Source: Halichondria panicea (lineage: Eukaryota > Porifera > Demospongiae > Suberitida > Halichondriidae). From it: a DNA stretch of 64,000 nt. Shown piece after piece: positions 1 to 12,824 of this stretch. The DNA lies in the NCBI RefSeq assembly GCF_963675165.1, contig NC_087378.1, positions 6,505,205-6,569,204 on the forward strand. The letters are read 5' to 3'. The stretch's first letter is position 1, and each line of letters begins with the position of its first letter. The translations under genes and the position numbers were made by a program. The notes under the pieces are model-generated. The model worked only from the letters and a program-made list of their open reading frames with translations. It was not told where the DNA came from and did not search any database.

Positions 1-175
1 CATCACAAGAAGAGTAGGGCAGTGTTGATCAAACGTGGGAAGCCACTGGTGGGGCTGACCAGTAAGAGGTGTCGGGAAGATGTGAGTATTCTCAACGCTT
101 GTCTCCCTGGACTCAGCAAAGGGAAGGTCATGGACATACGCTCCCAGTCCATCGCACAGCATCACATGAGTAAAG
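1..175 (+). pseudogene. MTMR9-like exon 4 fragment (left-most copy)
   Basis: The window opens inside a third copy of exon 4 of the myotubularin-related gene that is complete at 18130-22560. The translation HHKKSRAVLIKRGKPLVG runs to SIAQHHMSKG and ends at a GT donor at 176. It is open throughout but carries substitutions against the complete gene, for example CGQPLVG to RGKPLVG. Exons 5-12 do not follow. Instead there is the same transposon-like ORF relic seen after the truncated copy at 7605-11300. I infer that this is the end of another truncated unit lying mostly left of the window. Whether it is transcribed cannot be seen. Confidence 0.8.
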
Positions 176-348
176 GTACAGGGTTGGCGGAATCTTTGCA
201 ACCTCAACGATAGGGTTGAGGGTTGAGCGTTTCTTAGTATGTATGGTGCAAAGCATTCCATGTAAGGAACACTCGACCCTCGACCCTATTGTTGCTGTTG
301 TAAAGATTCTGCCAAACCCTGTATAGCTTGTGTGTAAATGCCTATTTT

Positions 349-507
349 AATGCCATGGGAAGAGCTGCAACAACTTTCTACAAGAGACTGTCATCCATTA
401 TGGCAATTAGGGGTGCCAGGTCATCAAGAAACAGACCAGCTATGGATGTACTTCTTGAGCCAATCGAAGAGGTCCAGGTTCTCGAGGGACACCTAGGACG
501 AAACTAA
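349..507 (+). mobile_element. Transposon ORF relic, copy 1
   Basis: A short open stretch translating GRAATTFYKRLSSI is followed by a compressed tail GHLGRN. It matches the longer relic at 11460-11704 and a related piece at 58980-59186. The pattern (G.AAT.FYKRL..L...KR..PY) resembles the C-terminal part of ORFs found in many animal mobile elements. I recognise the pattern but not the exact family. About 90 bp present in the 11.5-kb copy are missing here. Confidence 0.5.
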
Positions 508-882
508 CTGTTTTCTATTATCAACCATTTTACTCTCACTTGTTTTGTAGCACAACTTATAATTATTATACAGAACCAACTTTACATAAACTATATTGTC
601 GGACCCTTCATATGCACATAAGCTTGTTTACCAACCCTATTTCGTGAGTGTCTTATGAAGTCAACTAAGGATGATTTTAGTTTAGTAGGTAATGCCATAC
701 AGTATAGTGAATGGCAACACATTTTGACAAACCAGCTCTGCACATGCACACGAATACTGTCCCCCCAACAAGGTTTAATCTCATGGCGCAGCTGTACTTA
801 ACCACCTGGCTATAGTGATCTTCACTCATCCATTCTTTATTTTGGGTAACACTGCATGATGGGCAGTCATTTATGTCATACT

Positions 883-1500
883 TTATACTTTCACAGATTG
901 AGGCTTTTCCGTCCATTGTCCGTTGTCCTGACACTTTCTCCATTCCACATATAATGCACCTTTCAGACTAAACCCATCATTGCAGGAATAGTCGGCTCTG
1001 TTTCCAGGGTGCCTTCCTCCTACACGCACTTTGCCATTAGCTGAGGAAACAGTGCTGGGCACTTGGCTCCTAAAGTTTAGATAAATTATGGGGGCAAACA
1101 CATTGAAGCAGTACACTCACTTTCACAGGTTGAGGCTCCACTGTCCGTTGTTCTGACACTTTCTCCATCCCACAGCCTTCAGACTAAACCCATCATTGCG
1201 CGAATAGTCTCCTCTGCTTCCAGGGTCACGAACTTTGCCATTAGCTGGGGAAATCAGTGCTGGGTACTGGACTCCTACAGTTCAGTGATGAGTACATATA
1301 CGTTATTACGACAAACACATTAAACAGTATACACTTACTTTCACAGGTTGGGGCTTCTCCCGTCCAATGTCCATTATCCTCGCACTTTCTTCAACACACC
1401 TTTCAGACTGAACCCATCATTGCAGGAGTAGTCTGCTCTGTCTAGATCTCCGGGCTTCAAACTCGCACTCTGCCATCTTGAGGCGCACTGAAAGATTAAG
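883..1500 (-). pseudogene. Degenerate sushi modules downstream of sushi gene 1
   Basis: Three successive sushi-like segments lie at about 883-1116, 1120-1250 and 1335-1490. Each ends near a pattern like WRKCQDNGQW with an upstream YSCNDGFSLKG. The first is open. The second and third need frameshifts or contain stops (R..GDYSRNDGFS, then a broken copy). They sit after the terminal stop-bearing exon of sushi gene 1. They are either decayed modules or remnants of a neighbouring sushi gene. Related segments lie at 12825-13230 in the second unit. Confidence 0.55.
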
Positions 1501-2121
1501 GACAATTTCTTACAACAGCTGTGATATAGCTATGTAGATTTTAAATTAATGTTACGTTAACAGTACTTTAGCTGGAACGAGTTTGCAAACGAATTAGCTG
1601 TAGCCCGAGAGCTCAAATCCCTCGGAAGACCACTTTCCATCTGATTGGGTAGTGAGAGTTTACAGGGTGGAATTAACCAGCAATAGGAGCTCTGCAAATT
1701 TATATTGTTGGCATAATTAATTTACCATATAAGGCAAATACAGTTCCACGTAGTTACAGCAGTTCAACTCTTACCTACTCTTGTTTATGTGTATGCTATT
1801 AGACATGAGACATGCATGCATGCATAATTATTTGTGCTTTATGGCAAACTAGAGATTGGTCATCTTCAATAGACCATGCAATATAGCTTTCTTGCATTAA
1901 CCATTATTAATGATATATCTGCTGTAAAATTTGTGCACATACAGTTAAGCAATGACACAATAACAGCATGCCTCAATTTTACGTACAATCAGATTCATGA
2001 ACATTTAATGCAGTTTTTCATACAGCAAAAGATTGTTTACCATGCAGCTATAATTATAATATACTATGTTCTTAAAGTTCATTTTTATAGTTCTTATATG
2101 TGGTTCAGTAGATCGCAGGTC

Positions 2122-5100
2122 CTAATAATGCCTCCTCGTACATGATGGAGTACGTCCAGACCAGTAACCGTTACCCTGGCAAAATCGGACTGCATAACCA
2201 CTCAGCTGGTAGCCATTAAAACAGCCGTAGAATGCTTTGGAACCAGGTGTAGTGGTCCAGAACTTGACAATTCCGTAGCTTGGCTTGGGTGGACGGCCAC
2301 AGTCCACACCTGCATGTACAAATTGTAGTACAGATTATTTGTATACACTGCATGAGGGTTCATATAGGCAGGTCTGAACTGACAAAAATGCATGTAAATA
2401 TTGCTGTGCCTCCATCCCCATCAAAAGTGGCTAATTTTGCCTATCAAATGAGAATCAATAATTCTATGCATGGTAGAATGAGGTCAAATTAAAAATCGCC
2501 ACATAATCATACATGTACTTCAATTGCCTCATTTTTGTCGCTATATGGTATCTTATGAGAAATTTATCTAAATGCTTGTCACAAGTGGTGTAATCTGATT
2601 GTTTTACTGAGAGGTCCCTTATAAAATGCTTGTCACAAATGGTGCAATCTGATTTGGTTACTGAGAGGTCCCTTATTTCACTTAGAGACCTCAGCAGAGG
2701 TCTTCTACAGAGGTCCATTATATGTACTTGCCTAACTATGATACGTACGTTTACAAAGAGGTGCTTTTCCAGACCACTCTCCGTTGGCCTGGCACGTCCT
2801 CGTCGTTCCAAACAATGTGAATCCCTTGTTACAGGAATATTCGGCAGTGGAGGACGGAGTTAGACCAGTGACTGTCACCTGACCATACTCAGGGTCATCC
2901 AGCTTAGGACAGATGATAGCTGAATCAAAATGAGCAAACGGCATGTGATGTGAGGAAAACTTGCATTGGTATCTACATTTGATCCGATTGTAAAAGAAGT
3001 CATACCTTTGCAGATAGGTACCTCTCCAGCCCAGCTGCCGTCCTTCTGACAGAGTCTCTTGCTGGATCCCACCAACCTGAACCCATAGTTACAGGTGTAC
3101 TTTGCTATGGTTCCTGGCAGATTGTCTCCGTCATCCACAGATCCGTTCTCTGGATCCTTCAATGCAGGGCATTCGATCTCTGTACAATATGTTTCATAAC
3201 ACATGCAGTAAAGCAATTGTATAGTCTTACGTTCGCAGATAGGTGCATCCCCAGCCCAGCTGCCATAATTCTGACAGAGTCTCTTGCTGGATCCCACCAA
3301 CTTGAATCCATAGTAACAGGTGTACTTTGCTATGGTTCCTGGCAGATTGTCTCCATCATCCACATATCCGTTCTCTGGAGCCTTCAATGCAGGGCATTTG
3401 ATCTCTGTACGATATATTTTATAGCACATCCAGTTATCAAGCAATTGTAGTCTTACGTTCGCAGATAGGTGCCTCCCCAGCCCAACTGCCGTACTTCTGA
3501 CAGAGTCTCTTGTTGGATCCCACCAATCTGAATCCGTAGTAGTCACAGGTGTACTTTGCTATGGTTCCTGGCAGATTGTCTCCATCATCCACAGATCCGT
3601 TCTCTGGATCCTTCAATGCAGGGCATTCGATCTCTGTATGATATGTTTCACCAATTATTATCCTTTCCGTACAGCAATTGTAGTCTTACGTTCGCAGATA
3701 GGTGCTTCCCCAGCCCAGCTGCCATAATTCTGACAGAGTCTCTTGCTGGATCCCACCAACTTGAATCCATAGTCACAGGTGTACTTTGCTATGGTTCCTG
3801 GCAGATTGTCTCCATCATCCATATATCCGTTCTCTGGAGCCTTCAATGCAGGGCATTTGATCTCTGTACGATATATTTTATAACACATCCAGTTATTAAG
3901 CAATTGTAGTCTTACGTTCACAGATAGGTGCCTCCCCAGCCCAGCTGCCGTACTTCTGACAGAGTCTCTTGTTGGATCCCACCAATCTGAATCCGTAGTA
4001 GTCACAGGTGTACTTTGCTATGGTTCCTGGCAGATTGTCTCCATCATCCACAGATCCGTTCTCTGGATCCTTCAATACAGGGCATTCGATCTCTGTACGA
4101 TATGTTTCATAACACATGCAGTAAAGCAATTGTAGTCTTACGTTTGCAGATAGGTGCCTCCCCAGCCCAGCTGCCATAATTCTGACAGAGTCTCTTGCTG
4201 GATCCCACCAACTTGAATCCATAGTCACAGGTGTACTTTGCTATGGTTCCTGGCAGATTGTCTCCATCATCTACAGATCCGTTCTCTGGATCCTTCAATA
4301 CAGGGCATTCGATCTCTGTAGGATATGTTTCATAAAACTATTATCCTTCCGTAAAGCAATTGTAGTCTTACGTTCGCAGATAGGTGCCTCCCCAGCCCAG
4401 CTGCCATAATTCTGACAGATTCTCTTGCTGGAGCCCACCAACTTGAATCCATAGTCACAGGTGTACTTTGCTATGGTTCCTGGCAGATTGTCTCCATCAT
4501 CCACAGATCCGTTCTCTGGATCCTTCAATACAGGGCATTCGATCTCTGTACGATATGTTTCATATTCATAACACATGCAGTAAAGCAATTGTAGTCTTAC
4601 GTTTGCAGATAGGTGCCTCCCCAGCCCAGCTGCCATAATTCTGACAGAGTCTCTTGCTGGATCCCACCAACTTGAATCCATAGTCACAGGTGTACTTTAC
4701 TATGGTTCCTGGCAGATTGTCTCCATCATCCACATATCCGTTCTCTGGAGCCTTCAATGCAGGGCATTTGATCTCTGTACGATATATTTTATAACACATC
4801 CAGTTATTAAGCAATTGTAGTCTTACGTTCGCAGATAGGTGCCTCCCCAGCCCAGCTGCCGTACTTCTGACAGAGTCTCTTGTTGGATCCCACCAATCTG
4901 AATCCGTAGTAGTCACAGGTGTACTTTGCTATGGTTCCTGGCAGATTGTCTCCATAATCCACAGATCCGTTCTCTGGATCCTTCAATACAGGGCATTCGA
5001 TCTCTGTACGATATGTTTCATAACACATGCAGTAAAGCAATTGTAGTCTTACGTTTGCAGATAGGTGCCTCCCCAGCCCAGCTGCCATAATTCTGACAGA

Positions 5101-6478
5101 GTCTCTTGCTGGATCCCACCAACTTGAATCCATAGTCACAGGTGTACTTTGGTATGGTTCCTGGCAGATTGTCTCCATCATCTACAGATCCGTTCTCTGG
5201 ATCCTTCAATACAGGGCATTTGATCTCTGTAGGATATGTTTCATAAAACTATTATCCTTTCCGTAAAGCAATTGTAGTCTTACGTTTGCAGATAGGTGCC
5301 TCCCCAGCCCAGCTGCCATAATTCTGACAGATTCTCTTGCTGGATCCCACCAACTTGAATCCATAGTCACAGGTGTACTTTGCTATGGTTCCTGGCAGAT
5401 TGTGTCCATCATCCACAGATCCGTTCTCTGGATCCTTCAATACAGGGCATTCGATCTCTGTACGATATGTTTCATAACACATGCAGTAAAGCAATTGTAG
5501 TCTTACGTTTGCAGATAGGTGCCTCCCCAGCCCAGCTGGCATAATTCTGACAGAGTCTCTTGCTGGATCCCACCAACTTGAATCCATAGTCACATGTGTA
5601 CTTTGCTATGGTTCCTGGCAGATTGTCTCCATCATCCACAGATCCATTCTCTGGATCCTTCAATGCAGGGCATTCGATCTCTGTACGATAATTGTGTTTC
5701 ATAACACATCCAGTTATTAAGCAATTGTAGTCTTACGTTCGCAGATAGGTGCCTCCCCAGCCCAGCTGCCGTAATTCTGACAGAGTCTCTTGCTGGATCC
5801 CACCAACTTGAATCCATAGTCACAGGTGTACACTGCCTTGGTTCCGGCACGATTGTTACCATCATTCACAGTACCATATGCAGGGGGAGCCAGTTTAGGG
5901 CAGAAGAGTGCTGTACCAAAAACCAAAAAATATAATCTTTCACTGTTATTCACAATAGAAACAACCACTCACATTTACAAACAGGTGGAACATGGGACCA
6001 TTTCCCGTTGAGCTGGCATTTTGCTGTAGAGCTGCCTACGAGGGTGAAATGTCTGCCACAGGTATAGGTTGCCTTTGATCCAGGTGTATTTCCAGTCACG
6101 TCTACATCTCCATATTGGGGATCGATAAGGTCAGGACACGTGATACCTGCATAGAATGTATATAGCAGTTTGGGGTTATTAATGATTGCCCGTAAATTTA
6201 CTTAGTAACTCACGCTTGCCGCAAACTGGAGTGTCAAACTTCCACACTGCCTTTCTTAGGCTCCGGCTGTAGATACATTTGGTAAAACTGTATCCTTTCA
6301 GCAAAAAGCCATCTCTGCAAGAGAACCTAACAACAGTTCCAATTGAGTAGAAGTTTTTCTGAGGGTAGAAACTTCCGTAATCTGGAGTATCAGGGGGGCC
6401 ACAGGGAGAAAGGTAGGTAGCAGAGCTCAGATACACAAAGGACAGCACAACTGCAATCAACATCATAATGGACGCCAT
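2122..6478 (-). CDS. Secreted multi-sushi (CCP) protein, expanded copy (gene 1)
   Basis: A predicted extracellular protein built almost wholly of sushi/CCP modules. Exon 1 (6214-6478) starts MASIMMLIAVVLSFVYLSSA, a clear signal peptide, and continues into CCP1. CCP2 is 5973-6146 and CCP3 is 5737-5910. Twelve nearly identical modules of 174 or 177 nt follow (exons between 3006 and 5680), then 2750-2929 and a terminal exon 2122-2309 ending CTRRHY and a stop. Each module exon has phase-1 ends, four Cys and the W of a CCP (pattern C-P-A-L-K, Y-T-C, K-R-L-C-Q, W-A-G-E-A-P-I-C), flanked by about 50-bp introns with GTAAGA-type donors. About 17 modules in total. No membrane segment or enzyme domain is seen. 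CCP arrays usually bind proteins or glycans; the ligand here is unknown. The start is chosen at the methionine that begins the signal peptide; an in-frame one lies 21 nt upstream. Confidence 0.8.
3006..5680 (-). repeat. 12-module sushi exon array with ~910-bp higher-order repeat
   Basis: Twelve exon-intron units of about 227 bp lie head to tail at 3006, 3231, 3457, 3690, 3916, 4142, 4372, 4601, 4827, 5053, 5284 and 5507 (exon left ends). Variants recur every four units. The IKCPALKAPENGY type is at 3690 and 4601. The DYYGFRLVGSN type (3 extra nt) is at 3916 and 4827. The intron with TTCATAAAACTATTATCC is near 4327 and 5240. Spacing is about 907-913 bp. Introns are as similar as exons, which indicates recent unequal exchange or gene conversion rather than selection on protein alone. 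Confidence 0.9.
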
Positions 6479-6529
6479 GTTTGCAAAAGTGATGGTCAAG
6501 TCAGTGTGTGTGTGTGTGTGAGAGTAGAA

Positions 6530-6541
6530 GACTTTTATAAC
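6530..6541 (-). promoter_or_regulatory. TATA-like box of sushi gene 1
   Basis: On the minus strand the sequence reads GTTATAAAAGTC, 50-60 bp before the signal-peptide ATG. The same element sits at 17161-17172 before sushi gene 2. A short (TG)n lies between box and ATG. The function is inferred from sequence and position only. Confidence 0.5.
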
Positions 6542-7224
6542 TTGTACAGGACAATGCCTAGTATTGTCCGAGCTGAGCTAGTGGTGTTGTGTATACGGTC
6601 AAACTGAATGGGTTCTCACATATTGCAAACTGAGTGTCACCCTATAATTAACTCAGTGAAAGTGTGTTTAGTCTTGTGGGCATGTGCATGTGCGTGCGAG
6701 CAAGATAAAACATCATTTAAAACTTTGCACCCTTATATCAGGGAAGTAACCTGACCAGAAACAGAACTACCTCTTGTTGTGGCCTTAGATTGTGGTGTAG
6801 AACCTGTAGATCTATATTAGCATAAACATATAATTGTTGAGTATAGCTTAACCACAAACACAGTGCACTTACCACTGTCTATAAGCTTCATCAAAGGACA
6901 TGTTTAATAATTAAACACGTCATAACATATGCGCTTCGCAATTATTGCGATGCGCTCTTATTTACTTTTCAGTGGGGCAAAATTAATTAAGTGAGAATAG
7001 GTACTAGGTAGTAATAGCCCACTGCCAGACTTGGACTTCTTAAAAGTCTAGCGGGTAAAAAAAAAGTATATTTAACAGGGTTGGTGTATATATGCAACAA
7101 TTGCAAACTGGTCTCACCATAATTATACTTGCAAGGTGTGTTTAGACTTGTGGGGCATGTGCTTGCAAGCAAGATTAAACATCAAAATAAAAGCTTTGCC
7201 TTAGCATTGTGCATGCAATGCATA

Positions 7225-7555
7225 CCGTATAGCGGTATATTTCGAGGGTATAAATGTTCGCAGTTTTCGCGGATTGAGCCTCTACCGCGAAAATTTATAC
7301 CCACGAAAATTTATATCTTTATTGAATAGTAGGCGTGTTCAGTATTATTGACCACACCTATCGACAATAAGAGGTGCCTCACCATTATATAGGCTAGGCC
7401 TGGATTCGAGGCTAACGGTGTGGAGGTACAGCTGCATGTTGATGTGCGCATGCGCCAAAAGGCTGGAACTCAGACCACGAAAATAAAATCCGCGAAATCC
7501 TTTGTAATGGTCTATCCGCGAAAATTTATACCCTCGAAATATACCCGCTATACGG
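7225..7555. mobile_element. MITE, CCGTATAGCG terminal family
   Basis: A 331-bp element with inverted ends CCGTATAGCGG and CCGCTATACGG, flanked by TA on both sides. Unit 2 has the uninterrupted site GCATACTCAAAGG at about 18079, which proves a TA target duplication. Long subterminal inverted repeats contain CGCGAAAATTTATACCC. It lies in the divergent spacer between sushi gene 1 and the MTMR9-like pseudogene. No ORF. Relatives: 43815-44039, 46644-47440, and a partial end near 45888-45955. Confidence 0.85.
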
Positions 7556-8212
7556 TACTCAAAGGGCGTGGTTAATTTCGATGCGCTCCAGTTGGAAAAC
7601 AGTCATGGATTTCATGGAAGTAGTAAGACGTTCTCGGGTGGAGGGTGTGAGTCTGCAGGCAGCCAGGGAAGGAGACATCATCGTGGGGGGAACTCTCGTG
7701 GTGACTGCCTATATACTCCACCAGGAGATAGCTGGGGAAGATGAGCTCATTGTAGGCCTTATCCTCCTTCACCGGCCTTTGAAGTGGGAAGTGCGGCCTG
7801 GGATCAAGGCTATGTAGGCCTATGCTAAACTAAAATATGCTGTCAAGCTACCTATACATATACTTAGCTAGCTACTTGTGTTTGTCAAGTGGGGTGATAG
7901 CATAGTTTTGGTCTATCTGTTGTGATACGTATACGTAATGCACATTTTTAATCCACCTCTTTCAGATTCTGCATGTGGCTATAGACCACGTTGAGCGTGT
8001 TAAGGCTCCTGCACTGACTGCTGTGGTGTGTTTGAAGGAATGGTTTGAAGGACTTCCGGAGGCTACAGTTTGAGTTCCAGATCCTAGAAGATTGTGTGGA
8101 CATGATGGATGCCCTGGAGGCTCTCTCTAAACCAGGTGAGTGGTGGTGGCATCTCTCCTCATTATAGCCTCTCTTACATGTACATTTATGCTGTTGAAGT
8201 ACTCAGAATGAA

Positions 8213-9225
8213 AGCACCGCGGGTGCTGATGCCTCGGTGAAGGTGCCAAAGCTATACACACATTACGATGAACACCCCAGTATTTTAATTTTGCTACATG
8301 CAAACTCAAGGAGTGGGTACCAAGATTACATCAGCAGAGCCTTGCAGCTCTCTTCTCACTCTTGCAGCTACCAATAGCTAGCGTTCTAGTGCAGAGCTAA
8401 CTACTAAGTAGAGTAGCAACACTCGGTGAACAAGTTTTGCTACGTACTCTCTGAAAAGTGCAATGGCATTCAAAGTAGGCATAGCTCGAGAACGAAGCAA
8501 ACAATGCAATCCACGAATTAAAATCCAAGAAAACATGACTAGAAGCCTATAGAAAGAAGCATATAGAAACTTTTACTTGCACCGTAGATAGAGTAGAAGA
8601 GGGATTGGAAAGGGAAGTACCCTCGAAGTACCATCCGTGTATCTCCGCGGTTTTAATCGAGGCTAACTTTTTAACACGAGGGCTAAACATGAATAATTCA
8701 TGAGAATTGTTTAGTCCACGAGCAGTTCTGCTGCTAAACATCAACTTTCTCTAATACTTGAGGCCATTTGGGACACAGGACACTATTTAGTTACAAAGCC
8801 TTAGCTATATCAAAGGTACTATAGGAACACAAGCATGAAAAAGCGCTCTGTGTACCTCTAGCTACTTCACGACAATTGAGATTATATTTTCTTTGTTTCC
8901 AATTGATACCTACTATCAGGGGGCATGTGATTCAGTAATGGGGGTAGCTCTGAGATGTATGCTTTGGACACAATAAGTTTCCCGGGCTTTTGCGGGAGTT
9001 ATGAGGAGATACACGGATGGTCCCAGAGCCACTACGTAGACTTCATTGTAAAACATCACGTGAATCACTTCCGTTTCCAATCCCTCTTCTACTCTATCTA
9101 TGCTTGCACTTGATTGATCCTTGAGAAGCTGTAGCAGTCTACACAGACAGACACACACACAGAGACAGACACACAAAAACACACTACCGTATACCTCGCT
9201 TGCGCATGCGCACCGAGGCATAACT
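8213..9225. mobile_element. MITE with CACCGAGGCAT ends, interrupted by a second MITE
   Basis: One end reads AAGCACCGCGGGTGCTGATG next to CCTCGGTGAAGGTGCC. The other reads ACCTCGCTTGCGCATGCGCA followed by CCGAGGCAT. The middle is shared with copies at 25452-26075, 26085-26570 (inverted) and 51575-52365. It is interrupted here by the element at 8586-9103. In the complete MTMR9 gene the same intron holds only a heavily deleted relic at 18700-18790. No coding capacity seen. Confidence 0.7.
8586..9103. mobile_element. Nested MITE, GAGGGATTGG terminal family
   Basis: An element of about 518 bp with inverted ends GATAGAGTAGAAGAGGGATT and AATCCCTCTTCTACTCTATC. Subterminal segments such as CCATCCGTGTATCTCCGCGG are shared with the copy at 21373-21832 in intron 8 of the complete MTMR9 gene. 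A distant relative with similar ends is at 11850-12577. It sits inside the 8213-9225 element and so inserted later. Confidence 0.8.
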
Positions 9226-9519
9226 ACTACATGTAATAAGGTTATACTGATAAGGCAACATTGATATGGCATCACTCTTATGGCATCACTCTTATAGCAC
9301 CGTTTTGTGTACATAGTCTTATAGAACGTACTTTATTTTTGGTGTTGCCTTATTACATGTATATACAATGTAGCTGCAGTTCTAAGAATTGTTCCATACA
9401 CTATGTTACTACAGCCAGTATATGTGACGTAAGATTGGAGGAATGCTTTTTGTGTACAGTCTATTGGAGTTGCGTTCTCTTCCTAATGAACTCTTGACTG
9501 TACTTATCCAATGCTATCA

Positions 9520-10486
<967 letters not shown>

Positions 10487-11459
10487 CGTATTCACCATCT
10501 CCATGCCTTTACCCACTTCCCCGTGTGACCCTCCCCCCAATGTTGTGGCCATTCTCAACAGCTGAAGCCTTATTAGCGGCATGGGGCTGTTCGCCAGAGC
10601 GTTACAGAATCAGCTACATCAATAGGGGCTTCAAAGTGTGTGCTTCCTACCCCCAGGATATCATTGTGCCTCTCTCAATAACTGATGATGAAATAAAAAA
10701 GGTGAGATCTAGGTGTGGTTGTTATATATTGTTAGAACTTCACAACTTGAATTAGGAAGGCCTCTGATTCATTCTGTAGGCTAAACTTTTAATTATTATT
10801 GCCAGGGACAACTTTTGGGAAATTTAGTACGTACTGATCACTACCTCCCCCCTCCAGAATGCTGGCTCCCTTAATAGGCAGTGCATATGACTAAGTGTGG
10901 TGTTTCTGTTTGTTGACTTCTGTTAGTCATAAACTTAAGTTGGGAAATCCCACTTTCGATGCCTTTTGTAGGCTAAGCTGTTGTTGTTAACCAGTATGTT
11001 CAAATTTCGTATAATGATCACTACCCCCCTCCAGAGTGCTACCTACCGTCACCAAGGGAGGTTCCCGATGGTGTGCTTCCATCATAAGAAGAGTGGGGCA
11101 GTGTTGATCAAATGTGGGCAGCCACTGGTGGGGCCGACCAGTAAGAGGTGTCGGGGAGATGTGAGTATTCTCAACACTTGTCTCCCTGGACTCAGCAAAG
11201 GGAAGGTCATGGACATACGCTCCCAGTCCATCGCACAGCAGCACATCGCACAGCAGCACATCGCACAGCAGCACATCGCACAGCAGCACATGAGTAAAAG
11301 TACAGGGTTTTTAGAATCTTTGCAACCTCAACGATAGGGTTGAGTGTTGAGCGTTCCTTACATGTGTGTATGGTGCAAAGCATTCCATATATAAGGAACA
11401 CTCAACCCTATTGTTGCTGTTGTAGATTCTGCAAAACCCTGTGTGTGTAAATGCCTATT

Positions 11460-11704
11460 TTAATGCCATGGGAAGAGCCGCAACAACTTTCTACCAGAGA
11501 CTGTCATCGATGCTCAGTGAGAAGAGAGATGTACCCTACAATACAATGATAGAGTGGGTACGATGCCGGTTGAGCTTTGCCCTACTGAGGGCATCCAATA
11601 TGGAAATTAGGGATGCCAGATCAACAAGAAACAGACCAGCTAAGGATGTACTTCTGAGCCAATCAAGGTCCAGGTCCTCCGAGGGACACCTAGGACCTAA
11701 CTAA
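11460..11704 (+). mobile_element. Transposon ORF relic, copy 2
   Basis: Open for about 80 codons, with MGRAATTFYQRLSSMLSEKR and later RCRLSFALLRASN. It is the longer version of the piece at 349-507. The same motif set recurs near 59036. It resembles C-terminal segments of animal mobile-element ORFs; no polymerase or integrase motif is present, so the class is not assigned. It marks the left boundary of duplication unit 2, where the truncated MTMR9 intron 4 ends. Confidence 0.55.
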
Positions 11705-11849
11705 CTGTTTTCTATTATAAACCTTTTTACTTTGAAATTCACTTGTTTTGTATCACAACTTATCATCATTATAATTATTATACATGCAGGACCAACTTTG
11801 CATAAACTATATTGTCAGACCCTTCATATGCGCATAAGCTTATCACCAA

Positions 11850-12577
11850 CCAGGGTTAGCCTAACCAGAGATAGAGTAATAGAGGGATTGGCAACGGGAG
11901 TAACTCACGTGATCATTTCACATTGATTTCATATTGATTTCCTCTCAACCATCCTTGATGCGCATTATTTCCCGGCACAACGCCCGCGAAACGAAGTAAT
12001 ATTACTTTTAGTTAGTTATTAGTCTCATGAGACTTTAGAATTGCGTATAGTAAGGCTACACGTGTCCTGTGCTTTATTTAAAGTGAAATCCAAGCGTGGA
12101 AGAATTGACTGTGGTGCTCTAGAGCTTGAAAACTAGTTATTATTGGTCTGTGCCCCCTTTTAAGAAGCACTGCCGTAGCCAAATGATGTTTTGCCTACAG
12201 ATCCTGCTTATTTGTGTCTATGTTGATGAACTGGCCTGCATACATTTCCTTGGTTAAATCTGTTTTGTATGTTTTTTACCAAAAATGCTAAAATGGAGGC
12301 TGTAAAAGACGAGAAAGTGTTATATTAGTTTGTGCCCCTTTTAAGAAGCACTGCTGTAAGCCTATGATGTTTTACCTACATATCTTGTTTTGTTGTGTCT
12401 CTGTTGATCAACTAGGCTGCATAAATTCTTGATTTTGATTTTCTTAAGCATGTTTTTTACTTTTAGATAAATGGATGAAAAAAAGTCGATGACGTAGCGC
12501 ATCAAGGATAGTCACATTTTTTCGACCGTTGCCAATCCCTTTCCTTACTTTATCTCTGGCCTAACCTAACCCTAACC
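11850..12577. mobile_element. MITE in unit 2, absent from unit 1
   Basis: The inverted ends contain AACCAGAGATAGAGTAATAG at left and TTTATCTCTGGCCTAACC at right, followed by AGGGATTGGCAACGG and its complement. Unit 1 runs straight through the homologous position (about 630-645, ACCAACCCTATTTCG), so this is an insertion after the duplication. The right edge carries short CCCTAA telomere-like repeats. The interior contains two related copies of CCCCTTTTAAGAAGCACTGC. No ORF. Confidence 0.75.
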
Positions 12578-12824
12578 CTATTTCGTGAGTGTCTTATGAA
12601 GTCAACTAGATTTCATTTTAGCAGGTAATGCCATATATTCCAATCAGTATAGTGAATGGCAACACATTTTGAGACAAACCAGCTCTGCACACGAATACTG
12701 TCCCCAACAAGGTTAAATCATATGGCGCAGCTGTACCCACCTGGACCTGGCCATATAGTGATCTTCACTCATCCATTCTTTATTTTGGGTAACACTGCAT
12801 GATGGGCAGTCATTTATGTCATGC

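Noticed and set aside
3006-5680. CRISPR-like appearance of regular repeats and short spacers
   Set aside because: The repeats are coding sushi exons with short introns, in a eukaryotic gene.
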